Origin: Halapricum salinum
GTDB lineage: Archaea > Halobacteriota > Halobacteria > Halobacteriales > Haloarculaceae
DNA length: 64,000 bases
Reading direction: 5' to 3'
Assembly: GCF_004799665.1 (NCBI RefSeq)
Contig: NZ_CP031310.1
Span: 2,782,887-2,846,886, forward strand
Both the position numbers and the translations under genes were made by a program. Of the stretch, positions 17,365 to 26,400 are shown in pieces; positions within the stretch are counted from its first letter, which is position 1; the number at the start of each line of letters is the position of its first letter. The notes beneath the pieces are model-generated. The model did no database searches. It saw only the letters and a program-made list of their open reading frames with translations, and had not been told where the DNA came from.

Positions 17365-18042
17365 TCACCCGGCGTCTTCGGAGCCACTGTCGGCAGTCCC
17401 AGCGAGCGCCCAGAGGTCGTCCAGGCGATCGACGCGGTGGTCGGCTCGGACACACTGGCCGCGCTCGTGCGGATCGAAGCGTTCGACGTGGGCGGCGTCG
17501 AGACCGGCGTTCCAGGCCGCGCCCACGTCGCCGGGACTGTCGCCGACGAAGACGCCGTCGTGGCCGTTGCCGGCGACGCCCAGATCGGAGAGCGCGAGGT
17601 GGACCGGGTCGGGGTCGGGTTTCCAGCCGATCTCGTCGTCACAGCAGACGACGGTGTCGAACCAGTCGGCGATGTCGAGGTGGTCCAGCGCGGCCTCGGT
17701 GAGGTGGGTCTGGCTGTGGGTGACGAGGCCGACCGGGCGATCGAGCGAGGCGAGCAACCGTTCGGCGTCGTCGTAGAGGTAGGTCGCCTCTGCGCGGCGG
17801 ATCGGATCTTCGATCTCGTGGAAGGCCTCCCAGAACGGCTCGGGATCGATCCTCCACTCGCGCAGTTGCTCGTTGCGTGTCCCGCCGAGACCGTGCCAGA
17901 GAATCCGCACTTCTTGATCGGAGAAGTCGCGGCCCAGGCAGTCCCCGATCTCGTCGAACACCCACCGCGGATGGTCGGGTTCGATGTCGATCAGCGTCCC
18001 GTCGAGGTCGAACAACCAGACATCGTAGGCCGCGTTCGCCAT
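17365..18042 (-). CDS. HAD superfamily hydrolase
   Basis: A 225-residue haloacid-dehalogenase-type phosphatase. Motif I is LFDLDGTLID (nucleophile Asp), motif II VGLVTHS, motif III Lys in GWKPDPDP, motif IV VFVGDSPGDVGAAWNAG. The helical cap (about 20-90) places it near phosphoglycolate phosphatase/pyrophosphatase subfamilies; the substrate is unknown. Its stop codon abuts that of the MoeA fusion (TGA followed by TCA). Confidence 0.9.
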   Translation of the reverse strand: MANAAYDVWLFDLDGTLIDIEPDHPRWVFDEIGDCLGRDFSDQEVRILWHGLGGTRNEQLREWRIDPEPFWEAFHEIEDPIRRAEATYLYDDAERLLASLDRPVGLVTHSQTHLTEAALDHLDIADWFDTVVCCDDEIGWKPDPDPVHLALSDLGVAGNGHDGVFVGDSPGDVGAAWNAGLDAAHVERFDPHERGQCVRADHRVDRLDDLWALAGTADSGSEDAG

Positions 18043-18126
18043 GAGGACTGCGAACCTAGTCGATCATCCAGTAAATGCTTTCCGCCGCCGGTTCACTCGC
18101 GACGAGTCAGCGACGGTCGCGCGACA

Positions 18127-19104
18127 CTACACGTCGACAGCCGTGAGGTGGAGGTATCGTCCCCGAAGCTGGCCCGGTGTCGGGACCGACCCGAACTTCG
18201 AGTAGCCGTCGTCGGTTCGCCGGAGGATGCTGCCGCGGTGGGTCGAGAGGAACACCTCGTCGTCTGCGACACAGCCGCCGACCACCAGTTCGTCGGGGAC
18301 GGGTGAGAGGACCGTCTCGACCGTCTCGCCGTCGTGAGACTCGAAGATGGCGTGGTCGGTGTTCTCGTCCCAGGTCGGCGAGGGACCGTGTGCGCCCCCG
18401 GCGTAGACGACGCCGTCGTGGACGAGTGCACCCCGGAAATATCGCTGACTGTGGCCGGTGTCGAGCCGTCGCCAGGTGCGGCCGGCGTCCGCGGTTCGGA
18501 AGAGACCGTCGCCGGTCGCGGTGACGAACGTCTCGCTGTCGTCGATCACGAGTTCGTGGACGTCGTCGGGGTGTTCGGAGTCGACGTCGCTAGCGTGGCG
18601 TGCGACCCACGTGTCGCCCCCGTCGTCGCTGACGAAGACGCCACCGACTTCGAGACCGGCGACGATCCGTTCGGGGGCGTCGGGGTGGGTCTGCAGACTC
18701 CGCACCTGGGCCTTGTCGTCGTGGCGCGGCAGGCCCCAGTCGGCCTGTTCGCGGAGGTCGCGAAAGCCGTCGAGTTCGGCCCAGTCCGCTGACTCGGCCG
18801 GGAGGCCCGCCGAGAGGTCGGCGCTGTAGATCCGGGCCGGTCGCGTCCCCGCGTAGAGCGTGCGTCCCGATGGATCGGTAGTGACCGAATACACCGACGA
18901 CTCGGGGACACTCAGTTGCGACCACTGCTCGCCGTCGGCGGTGTGATACAGCCCGGACTCGCCTGTCGCGAACGCGCCGTCGACGCCGTCGAACTGCCGA
19001 ACGCGATACACGCGCCCGGCGTCGAGCACCTTCCTCGTAGACTCGGCGTCGATTCGATACACGCCATCGTCGCTTCCTGCGTACAACATATCTCCCAGTT
19101 CCAC
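18127..19104 (-). CDS. Asp-box/Ycf48-like beta-propeller protein
   Basis: A 325-residue all-beta protein with repeated blades. Asp-box motifs (S/T-x-D-x-G-x-T-W) are visible as SDDGGDTW and TADAGRTW, and degenerate forms elsewhere (HTADGEQW, YAGSDDGVYRI). It has no signal peptide, so it probably works in the cytoplasm as a scaffold or sugar/ligand-binding propeller, although the sequence resembles sialidase/Ycf48 folds. The alternative start at 19089 (MLYAGS) would remove five residues. Function unknown. Confidence 0.85.
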   Translation of the reverse strand: MELGDMLYAGSDDGVYRIDAESTRKVLDAGRVYRVRQFDGVDGAFATGESGLYHTADGEQWSQLSVPESSVYSVTTDPSGRTLYAGTRPARIYSADLSAGLPAESADWAELDGFRDLREQADWGLPRHDDKAQVRSLQTHPDAPERIVAGLEVGGVFVSDDGGDTWVARHASDVDSEHPDDVHELVIDDSETFVTATGDGLFRTADAGRTWRRLDTGHSQRYFRGALVHDGVVYAGGAHGPSPTWDENTDHAIFESHDGETVETVLSPVPDELVVGGCVADDEVFLSTHRGSILRRTDDGYSKFGSVPTPGQLRGRYLHLTAVDV

Positions 19105-19152
19105 CCACAGTCACTTGTTGCTTCTCTGAGCTGTGTTTCAGTAACGTAGGTG

Positions 19153-20964
19153 TCACGTTCCGGGCGGGCGGTCGAGCGGGCGAGTGCAGGTACCGTTCCG
19201 TCGGAGGATCGCGACGTACTGATTCTCGCGCAGTTCCTGCTCGTCGGAGTACTGGTTCGTGTGTGGGTAGATCCCGTTGCGGAGAATCTCGGTGATCGAT
19301 CCCGGCGTGGGTCGATCGGGGACGAAGTTGGGTGGTCGATCCCCGAACTCGGCGACGATCTCGTAGCCGTAGCTCCCGTTGAGTAGCCCCCGGTAGTGCT
19401 CGCGCCGTTCGGTGGTATTGGTCCGGGTGAACCACGTCCGGTGGTCGTCGGGCACGTCACGGAGATACAGTAAGTCACGATAGGTGAGCTGGACGTATTC
19501 GGGGCAGGGCTCCAGCGTCGATTGGTCCTCGACCCCGTCGATGTACTGAACCTCCAGCCAGTGGGGGACGGCGGCCTCCTCGAACCCGGAGGTGTAGATC
19601 TCCATGGTCGCGTTCCGGTCGACGTTGTCGTTCATCCAGTCGACGGCTTCCGCTCTGGGCATCGAGCCGTACTGGGCCGCGCCCACGCCGGCGTAGGCGG
19701 CTGTCGTGAGCAACAACACCGCGATCACGGGCCGAGCAATCGCAGGTCTACGGTCGCGCAGGTCCGCGAGGCCGATCGCCAGGAATACGACGAGCAGCGG
19801 CAGCGTGGGGAGGAGGTGATGCGGCCGGAAGTCGTGCCAGGTCGCGAGCAAGAGCACGTGGCCCAGTAGATACATCAGGAGGACGGCCGAGGCGTCGACG
19901 GCGGGCAGTCGCCGGCGGAACCGGACGAGTGCGGCGCCGACGCCCGCAACTCCTGCCAGGAATAGCGGGAGACCCAGCGTCGTGAGATAGCCGCGGAGGA
20001 ACCACCACCAGATGGGGGCGTCGGGGCCTTTCGTGACCGTGACCCGGTAGGCCGGATGGCCGAAGACCCGCGAGACGAACTCGGCGACGCCCCCGACGAG
20101 TAACGTGGGAAAGCCGAGGACGATCACGAGTGCGCCGATTCCCGCGCCTTTCGCGATCAGGGCACGATCGTCCAGTATCGACCGCCAGTCTCGGCCCTCA
20201 CCCTGGACGCGGATCAGGTGCGCGATGGGGATCACGAACACGATCAGCGCGGTCGTCAGTTTCAGCGTCATCGCGGCCGCGCCGGCCGCGCTCGCGGCGA
20301 AGAAGTACCATTGTGAACCGTCCTGGACGTACCGCACGAGCAGGTAGAGCGCGAGCAACAGCACGAACAGCGACGGCACGTCCTCGCCGGCCTCGTGGAC
20401 GAGCGTGATCAGCCCCCAGGTGACGGCGAGGAACGCGCCGGCCAGTCGCCCGGTCGTCCGGTCGCGAAGTTGCGTCCCGAGTCGGTAGGTGAGATAGACC
20501 GCGCCGAGGGCGAACAGGACGTTCAGAAGACGGATGAGCAGTATCGTCCACGTCCAGATCCATTCGGGCGTCGCGTGCCAGACTTCCCAGAAGCCGAACT
20601 CCTGGGTCGGCAGTCCGAACTGGGCGAAGGCGTCGAGATCGCCGACGACCGCAGCCGCCAGCACGACCGGCAGGACGACGAGTCCGTAGAGGTAAAACGT
20701 CGATCCGAACGGTTCGCGCCCCCAGACGACTCCCTCGCGGAGCGCGCCCAGACTCGGCTCGTCGATGACCCGCCCGTAGGCGACCATCGGATCGAGCACC
20801 CGATCGCGGCCGTCCCAGGTCGCGAAGTTCGGAATCTCTTGCCAGACGAACAGCCCGGCAAAGACGGCCGCGCCGGCGAGGATCGCCACGAGATACGGGT
20901 CCGAACGGAGATCGGCGAGGACCCGTCGCTTCGCTCGAGCAGCCAGCGACCCCAGACCCAACAT
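19153..20964 (-). CDS. GT39/ArnT-like membrane glycosyltransferase
   Basis: A 603-residue protein with about eleven transmembrane helices (residues 25-440) and a C-terminal extracytoplasmic domain (about 440-603, with Asn-X-Thr/Ser sites such as NAT, NTT, NGS). The first outer loop carries the acidic pair near IPNFATWDGRDRVLDPM, as in GT-C enzymes of the ArnT/PMT group where an Asp in this loop is catalytic. FRPHHLLPTLPLLV lies late in the membrane part. It probably transfers a lipid-linked sugar to protein or lipid. No other glycosylation genes are adjacent. Confidence 0.8.
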   Translation of the reverse strand: MLGLGSLAARAKRRVLADLRSDPYLVAILAGAAVFAGLFVWQEIPNFATWDGRDRVLDPMVAYGRVIDEPSLGALREGVVWGREPFGSTFYLYGLVVLPVVLAAAVVGDLDAFAQFGLPTQEFGFWEVWHATPEWIWTWTILLIRLLNVLFALGAVYLTYRLGTQLRDRTTGRLAGAFLAVTWGLITLVHEAGEDVPSLFVLLLALYLLVRYVQDGSQWYFFAASAAGAAAMTLKLTTALIVFVIPIAHLIRVQGEGRDWRSILDDRALIAKGAGIGALVIVLGFPTLLVGGVAEFVSRVFGHPAYRVTVTKGPDAPIWWWFLRGYLTTLGLPLFLAGVAGVGAALVRFRRRLPAVDASAVLLMYLLGHVLLLATWHDFRPHHLLPTLPLLVVFLAIGLADLRDRRPAIARPVIAVLLLTTAAYAGVGAAQYGSMPRAEAVDWMNDNVDRNATMEIYTSGFEEAAVPHWLEVQYIDGVEDQSTLEPCPEYVQLTYRDLLYLRDVPDDHRTWFTRTNTTERREHYRGLLNGSYGYEIVAEFGDRPPNFVPDRPTPGSITEILRNGIYPHTNQYSDEQELRENQYVAILRRNGTCTRPLDRPPGT

Positions 20965-21024
20965 ATGTCTGTGAGTCCAGCGAGCGGGCGCAAAAGGGTT
21001 GCTTTTCCGACCGACGGCACCTTC

Positions 21025-22473
21025 CTACTCGGTGGCCTTGAGATTGTGAACGGGATCGAGCCACTCGACGATCTCGGCGGTGGCTTCGAGTTCGCTCGCG
21101 ATCGCCCCGGCGTCCTTGTAGGCGATTGGGGCCTCGTCGAGGACCGATTCGACGATCGACTCGGAGTAGACGCCGTCCATCTGTTCGGCGAGCTCCTCGA
21201 CGCTGCCTCTCGCGCTGGCCTCCCGGCGACTCATCGTCCGGCCCGCTCCGTGCGGAGCCGTCTGATTCCAGTCGTCGTTACCCGTTCCGTGAGCGAGGAC
21301 CGATCCCTCGGCCATGTTGAACGGGACGACCAGCCGTTGGCCCTCACGGGCCGGTGTCGCGCCCTTGCGGATCGTCAGGTCCCTGAAGTCGATGTAGTTG
21401 TGCACGGACTGGAAGCGATCGACGGGCTCGACACCCAGCGCTTCGCAGACAGCGTCGCTCATCAGGGCGCGGTTCCAGCGGGCGTACTGCTGGGCGAACA
21501 GCATGTCGACGTAGTAGCCGTGAGCTTCCCGACCGTCGAGGAAGTCCAGATCAGTGTTGCGTTCCTCGGGGTCGGGTTCGATGGCGTTCAGCCGATCGAA
21601 CACTCGCTCGATTTCTTTGCCCTCGAAGTCCGCGAGGACGGCCTCGCGGTCGATGTGGGACTCGCCCTTGCCACCGGTGATCCATGCCCAGAGGTCCGAG
21701 TCGCTCACGGCTTCGGGATCGAATTTCAGGTACGTTTCGAGGTCGTCGGGGACGGCGTCGCGGATGGCGTCGGCGTTGCGGAGGTCGGTGGCGCGTTCCT
21801 GCCAGTATTCGGCGACTGCGAGGCCGAGATAGCGCGAGCCGCTGTGGATGACCAGCCAGTACTCGCCGGAGTCGCGGGCCTGTGCGAACTCGACGAAGTG
21901 ATTGCCGCCGCCGAGCGTCCCGGCGCTCTTGATGACGTGGCTGATCCCCTGGCGCTTGCGTGAGAGGACGCGATTGCAGAGAGACTTGAAATAGGCCTCG
22001 TCGTAGCCCGAGAAGTCGAATTCGAGCGGGTCGATCGACTCGCCGAATCGCTCGCGATAGGCCGCGTCGAACTGCTCGAAGACCTGGGTTGCGCGCTCGA
22101 AGGGGAACTGCTCGACGAGGTGTGGTGCGTCGTCGTAGTCGTGGACCGACCGGCCCATCGGGATCGCCTCCCGGACCCGGCGCTCGCGTTCCTCGTGAGA
22201 GAGCGACAGGGAGTCTCCGAGGTTCGTCGCGGCCATGCCACAGCCGACGTCGACGCCGACGATGTTCGGGACAACTCGGTCGGGCAGCGCCATCGTGAAC
22301 CCGATCGGTGCGCCCGCGCCCCAGTGCGTGTCGGGCATCACGACGACCGGCTCGGTGAACGCGGGGTGGTCGATCACCGACTGGATCTGTTCGATCGCCG
22401 ACTCTTCGAGTAGCGACTCGTCTTCGACCATGATCGTGGCCGTCGTATATGTCCCCGACAGTTCGACGGGCAT
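21025..22473 (-). CDS. RtcB family RNA ligase
   Basis: A 482-residue RtcB-family protein. Catalytic signatures: the metal-binding VGVDVGCGM (Cys ligand), AGTLGGGNHF (His, Asn), IHSGSRYLG (His), QSVHNYID and the guanylated His in PHGAGRTMSR. The family joins 2',3'-cyclic phosphate or 3'-phosphate ends to 5'-OH RNA using GTP and manganese, as in tRNA splicing. The DVGCGM motif differs from the DINCGV typical of canonical archaeal RtcB, so this may be a paralog. The start MPVELSGTYTTATI at 22473 fits the family N-terminus; the frame is open 26 codons further. Confidence 0.9.
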   Translation of the reverse strand: MPVELSGTYTTATIMVEDESLLEESAIEQIQSVIDHPAFTEPVVVMPDTHWGAGAPIGFTMALPDRVVPNIVGVDVGCGMAATNLGDSLSLSHEERERRVREAIPMGRSVHDYDDAPHLVEQFPFERATQVFEQFDAAYRERFGESIDPLEFDFSGYDEAYFKSLCNRVLSRKRQGISHVIKSAGTLGGGNHFVEFAQARDSGEYWLVIHSGSRYLGLAVAEYWQERATDLRNADAIRDAVPDDLETYLKFDPEAVSDSDLWAWITGGKGESHIDREAVLADFEGKEIERVFDRLNAIEPDPEERNTDLDFLDGREAHGYYVDMLFAQQYARWNRALMSDAVCEALGVEPVDRFQSVHNYIDFRDLTIRKGATPAREGQRLVVPFNMAEGSVLAHGTGNDDWNQTAPHGAGRTMSRREASARGSVEELAEQMDGVYSESIVESVLDEAPIAYKDAGAIASELEATAEIVEWLDPVHNLKATE

Positions 22474-22632
22474 CAGTAGCCCAGGGTACGCGTGTTGGGG
22501 TGAAAGCGTTGTGGTACGGATTCGCCCCGAGTCGACATCTTCTTGTGCCAATGTATCGACCGTCTATATATCACGACGTAGGGCACTACGGCCGTCACCG
22601 ACCCCGTAGCTGGCCATATCATTTACCCTCCC

Positions 22633-24390
22633 ATGGACGCCGAATCATCTCCGCGACACGGTTTGACGCGTCGGCGCGCACTCGCCGGTGGTGCGCTCGC
22701 AGCGAGTGGACTCTCCAGTGGCTGCGTCGAGACGATCGAGCGGTTCTTCGGTGGCTCCTCTCGCGAGCAAGTATCACTCGAAATCGTCACTGTTCCCGCA
22801 GACGCAGACGCCCGTCTGACCGCCATCGCGAGAACACTGGTCGACCGCCTCGAAGCGGTCGGTATCGCGACGGACTTTCTGCTGACACCGACCGACCAAC
22901 TCCGTAAAAAGGTTCTGACGAACCGCGATTTCGACGTCTATATCGGCACGATGGCCGCCGACCGGGACCCCGACTATCTTCGGACCACGTTCCAGTCGTC
23001 GTACTCGAACGGAGTCGGCTGGCAGAATCCCTTCGGATTTACCGATCAGGGAAGCGACTCGCTGCTCGACGCCCAGCGCTATCAATCGGGCCAGCAGCGC
23101 CGTGAGACGATTCAGGACGCGCTAACTGCTATCACAGGTGAACAGCCGATCGTGCCGCTGCTTTCGGATACGGCGATCGCGGCGGTCAGGCGAAACCGGT
23201 TCGAGGGTTGGGATCGGGTTAGGGCCAGGGATCCGCTGTGGTTGCTCGCGCTCGATCCGGCACCGGGGCGCTCCCCAGAGGGACGATTGCGGATGACGGC
23301 CGTAGAGAAGATCCTGACCGAACGACTCAATCCTCTCCTCCCGACGTTTAGCGAGTTCGACGCGCTGACGGCGTATCTGTACGACCCGCTCGGCAGGTAC
23401 TACGACGGGCAGATACGTCCGTGGCTCGCGCAGTCGTGGTCGATCGACGAGTCGGCTCGCGAGATCCGTCTAGAACTCCATCCGGATCTCACCTGGCACG
23501 ACGGCGAGGCCCTCACCGCCGCGGACGTGCAATTCACCTATCGGTTCCTGAACGACACGGCGATGGGAACTGGCGAGACTCGCCATCCCGCCCCGCGGTT
23601 CCGAAGACAATCGAGTCTGGTCGACGCCGTGGACGTCCTGGACGATCAGACGGTCCGGATCTCGGTCGACGCTGCGCCTGCTGTCGCACGGACTGTACTG
23701 ACAGCGCCGCTGCTTCCGGAACACGTCTGGGAGTCGCGAACCGACGTCGTCGACGAGTCGACCGGATTGACACAGGCCGTCACCTGGGACAATCCTGACC
23801 CGGTCGGGGCTGGGACACTGGCGTTCGAGAGCCGAACAGTCGAGGAGTCGCTCGTTCTGACCCGAAACAGCGACCATCCGATGAATCGAGAAGGGACTGC
23901 CCTGTTCGAGCGGTTCGGTCCGCTGGCGTTCGACTCACTCCGGTTCCGGGTAGTTCCGTCCGATCTCGCCGGGCTCTCGTTGCTCACTGACGGTGACGTC
24001 GACGCGACCGTTCCGAAGCTCGGCAACGACGTCATCTCGAACGTCCGGAACGAATCGGCTGTCGATCTGGTGACGTCTCCCTCGCGGACGGTGTACCACG
24101 TCGGATTCAACGCCCGTCGACGGCCGCTCCAGAATCCGGGCTTTCGGCGTGCGATCGCTCGACTGTTCGACAAGGGTGATATCGTCGAATCGACCTTCGA
24201 CGGGCACGCTGACCCGCTGACCACACCCGTGACTGACGCAGAGTGGATTCCGTCGTCGCTGGCCTGGAACGGTAGTGATCCGGAAGTACCATTCGCTGGG
24301 AGCGGTGGCGAGTTCGACGTCGAACGGGCGAAACAGTACTTCGAGGACGCCGGGTTCCAGTACACGAACGACGGTCGATTGGTTTATTGA
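22633..24390 (+). CDS. Tat-secreted lipoprotein, circularly permuted SBP-5-like
   Basis: A 585-residue substrate-binding protein of the oligopeptide (family 5) type. The N-terminus has a twin-arginine motif (LTRRRALAGG) and lipobox LSSGC. Domain order is unusual. Residues about 47-205 match the usual C-terminal lobe (VGIATDFLLTPTDQL, FDVYIGTMAADRDPDYL, ETIQDALTAITGEQPIVPLLSD). Residues about 225-585 match the usual N-lobe and middle (LYDPLGRY, WSIDESAREIRLELHPDLTWHDG, TAADVQFTY, HVGFNARRRPLQNPGFRRAI), ending where the normal protein would enter its C-lobe (KQYFEDAGF). No permease or ATPase is adjacent. Ligand unknown. Confidence 0.85.
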   Translation: MDAESSPRHGLTRRRALAGGALAASGLSSGCVETIERFFGGSSREQVSLEIVTVPADADARLTAIARTLVDRLEAVGIATDFLLTPTDQLRKKVLTNRDFDVYIGTMAADRDPDYLRTTFQSSYSNGVGWQNPFGFTDQGSDSLLDAQRYQSGQQRRETIQDALTAITGEQPIVPLLSDTAIAAVRRNRFEGWDRVRARDPLWLLALDPAPGRSPEGRLRMTAVEKILTERLNPLLPTFSEFDALTAYLYDPLGRYYDGQIRPWLAQSWSIDESAREIRLELHPDLTWHDGEALTAADVQFTYRFLNDTAMGTGETRHPAPRFRRQSSLVDAVDVLDDQTVRISVDAAPAVARTVLTAPLLPEHVWESRTDVVDESTGLTQAVTWDNPDPVGAGTLAFESRTVEESLVLTRNSDHPMNREGTALFERFGPLAFDSLRFRVVPSDLAGLSLLTDGDVDATVPKLGNDVISNVRNESAVDLVTSPSRTVYHVGFNARRRPLQNPGFRRAIARLFDKGDIVESTFDGHADPLTTPVTDAEWIPSSLAWNGSDPEVPFAGSGGEFDVERAKQYFEDAGFQYTNDGRLVY

Positions 24391-24428
24391 GATCGATCGT
24401 CTGCCAACTATATGAGTAGATTCGATCG

Positions 24429-25274
24429 ATGGCACTGTTCGAAGTATTGACGCAAGTTGCGGCGGTCGTCGCCCTGGCGGTAGCGGTATCGCTGGGGGCG
24501 GTCGTCGGTTTCAGTCGGTTTCCCCGGACGCGCCAGCAATTTTTCACGCAGTTGCGCATCGTGGCTCCGTATCTGGTATTTCTGGGCATCGTGCTCGGAT
24601 TCACGAGCGCCCTTCGGGAAGTCGGCACGGTGGTCCAGTGGGCGATCGGCTTCCATCTCAGCCCGGTCATCTTCGAGATCGAGGGTACGTTCGTCGCCTG
24701 GCTCCAGACGTTTCAGACCTCCACCGCGACGACGTACTTCTCGGCCATCTACGTCTACGGCTACGCGTACCTGCTCGTGTTCCCGATCGTCGCCTACGCG
24801 CTCGCCGACCGGACGAAGCCCCTTCGTCTCTTGATCCTGGCGTACATACTCAACTACGTCATCGGGCTGGTCTGTTACATCCTGTTTATCGCCTATGGCC
24901 CTCGGAACTATCTGATCGGCGAGGGGATCCTGTACTCGTTCTGGCCGCAAGCACAGTTTCTCACCTCCGAGGTCAACACCAACACGAACGTCTTTCCGTC
25001 GTTGCACACTTCGCTGTCGGTGACGGTCGCCACGCTCGCCGTTATGACGCGTGATCTCTACCCTCGCTGGGCCCCGATCGCGATTCCGATCGCGCTCTCG
25101 GTCTGTCTGTCGACGATGTACCTCGGAATCCACTGGGGGGTCGACGTGCTCGCCGGGGCCGGTCTCGCGGCCATCAGCGTCTACGGTGCGGTCCGGCTTG
25201 ACGACCACTTCGAGCGCGGTGTCAGCGCCAGCCGGGAGTGGTGGGAAACCCTTCGGAACCGACTCCCGATCTGA
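24429..25274 (+). CDS. PAP2/Aur1-like membrane phosphatase or transferase
   Basis: A 281-residue membrane protein with about six transmembrane helices. It has the second and third parts of the PAP2 motif (FPSLHTSLSV; YLGIHWGVDVLAG), giving the catalytic His pair, within a layout like the Aur1/inositol phosphotransferase branch. Likely roles are dephosphorylation of polyprenyl or lipid phosphates, or headgroup transfer. The gene starts 38 nt after the substrate-binding protein gene and may share its transcript. Confidence 0.85.
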   Translation: MALFEVLTQVAAVVALAVAVSLGAVVGFSRFPRTRQQFFTQLRIVAPYLVFLGIVLGFTSALREVGTVVQWAIGFHLSPVIFEIEGTFVAWLQTFQTSTATTYFSAIYVYGYAYLLVFPIVAYALADRTKPLRLLILAYILNYVIGLVCYILFIAYGPRNYLIGEGILYSFWPQAQFLTSEVNTNTNVFPSLHTSLSVTVATLAVMTRDLYPRWAPIAIPIALSVCLSTMYLGIHWGVDVLAGAGLAAISVYGAVRLDDHFERGVSASREWWETLRNRLPI

Positions 25275-25280
25275 GCGCCC

Positions 25281-25694
25281 TCACTCCCGGACGTGGATCG
25301 AGCTTCCGAGATACTTGTTGAGCACTTCGCTCACGCTGTCGGCGTTGAACTGCTCGAGGTCGCCCTCGATCTCGCCTTTCAGTGCGTCGAGATACGCCTC
25401 GTCAGTTCGTAGCTCCCGGAAGTCGATCGACTCGACGGCCACCCCCAGCGCAGCCTCGGCCTCCGCGCGCATGAACGCCTCGTCGCCGAGTTCGCCCCGC
25501 CAGAGGTTGTGCTGGAAGAAGCGCCACCCCTCCTCGCCGGGCGGGTCCGCTGCCCGCGAGAGTGTGGTCTCGAAGGTCGCGGGATCGACTGCCACCGCGG
25601 GGTCGTCGGGTTCGAGTCGGAAGCGGACGCCGAAGACGTAGCGGGCACTCCCAGAGTGGTCGGAAGCGTCGCCGTCGACGTCTCGGTTGCTCAT
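25281..25694 (-). CDS. LWR-salt protein
   Basis: A 137-residue acidic haloarchaeal protein with the signature FFQHNLWRGELGDEAFM that names the LWR-salt family. The N-terminus is a Ser/Asp-rich tail, then RYVFGVRFRLEPDDP. The role is unknown. It follows the pterin dehydratase gene so closely that its ATG overlaps that gene's TGA (TGATG), implying translational coupling. It converges on the PAP2 gene with a 6-nt gap. Confidence 0.85.
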   Translation of the reverse strand: MSNRDVDGDASDHSGSARYVFGVRFRLEPDDPAVAVDPATFETTLSRAADPPGEEGWRFFQHNLWRGELGDEAFMRAEAEAALGVAVESIDFRELRTDEAYLDALKGEIEGDLEQFNADSVSEVLNKYLGSSIHVRE

Positions 25695-25972
25695 CAGTCG
25701 TAGATGCCGTTACAGCGCTCGGCGAGATCGATGTCCTTCTCGGTGATGCCGCCGGCGTCGTGGGTCGTGAGTCGGACCTCGACCTCGCCCCAGGTGATCG
25801 TGATCTCCGGATGGTGCCAGGCGTCTTCTGCGAGGCCGCCGACTGCCGAGGCGAACCCGACGCCCGGCAGATAGGAGTCGAACTCGAAGACTCGGACGAT
25901 CTCCTCGCCCTTTCGTTCCCAGCCCTCGGGTAGCTGTGCCTCGATCTCGTCGTCTGTGAGCAGATCGCTCAT
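25694..25972 (-). CDS. Pterin-4a-carbinolamine dehydratase
   Basis: A 92-residue PCD/DCoH protein. The active-site segment AWHHPEITITWGEVEVRLTTHD gives the conserved His-His-Pro-Glu and later His. N-terminal LTDDEIEAQLPEGW is typical. In other organisms it dehydrates 4a-hydroxy-tetrahydrobiopterin; archaeal homologs may act on pterins of the molybdopterin or folate kind. Start at 25972 (MSDLLTDDEI) matches the family; the frame opens 37 codons further upstream. First gene of a two-gene unit with LWR-salt. Confidence 0.92.
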   Translation of the reverse strand: MSDLLTDDEIEAQLPEGWERKGEEIVRVFEFDSYLPGVGFASAVGGLAEDAWHHPEITITWGEVEVRLTTHDAGGITEKDIDLAERCNGIYD

Positions 25973-26054
25973 GTACCGAAACTCGTCTGCCAGCCGAAAA
26001 TAGATTGGCCCCGCGGCAGTCGGAGGAGGCTGGGTCGGGGCGAGAGGAGTCAGA

Positions 26055-26400
26055 TCACGTTTGAATCGTGAGCCTCGACTCACAATTGCGGTGGCCGGGA
26101 GCGCGTTTCAGCGCGCGACCCGGGGGAGGGCAGGCCTGCTGCAGAGACGGACGTACGCGCCGAAGGCGTGTTTTTCCGTCAGAGCACAGCTCTGACGGCG
26201 TCTGCGTCATTGCACTCCGCAGACCCCCGGAATCGCCCACCATGGCGATTCCGGCCTTTTTCCCCAAGTTTTTGCGATAGTGCGAGAGCGGAGCTCTCGC
26301 ATACCATGCGAACGGGCGCTGCGCGCCCGTGAGCAGACGCAGGGTGCCGCAGCGCGCTTCGTGGAGCGCGCGAGGACACCCGAGGAGTAAAAAGTGGTAC
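26055..26400. repeat. Multi-hairpin 3' element downstream of menB
   Basis: Read in menB orientation, the stop codon is followed by CCACTTTTT (26389-26397 on the opposite strand), then hairpins with arms 26352-26358/26365-26371, 26312-26319/26323-26330 and 26282-26289/26293-26300. Next comes a 24-bp core (26253-26276; GCAAAAACTT, GGGG, AAAAAGGCC), then hairpins 26229-26237/26244-26252 and 26176-26185/26189-26198. The 24-bp core is identical to that at 41270-41293. Between 25973 and 26055 only the pterin-dehydratase promoter side is present. No coding bias in any frame. Confidence 0.8.

Noticed and set aside
20395..21963. A 522-codon + strand frame spanning the GT39-like and RtcB genes
   Set aside because: It crosses two well-supported genes on the other strand and has no recognisable motif.
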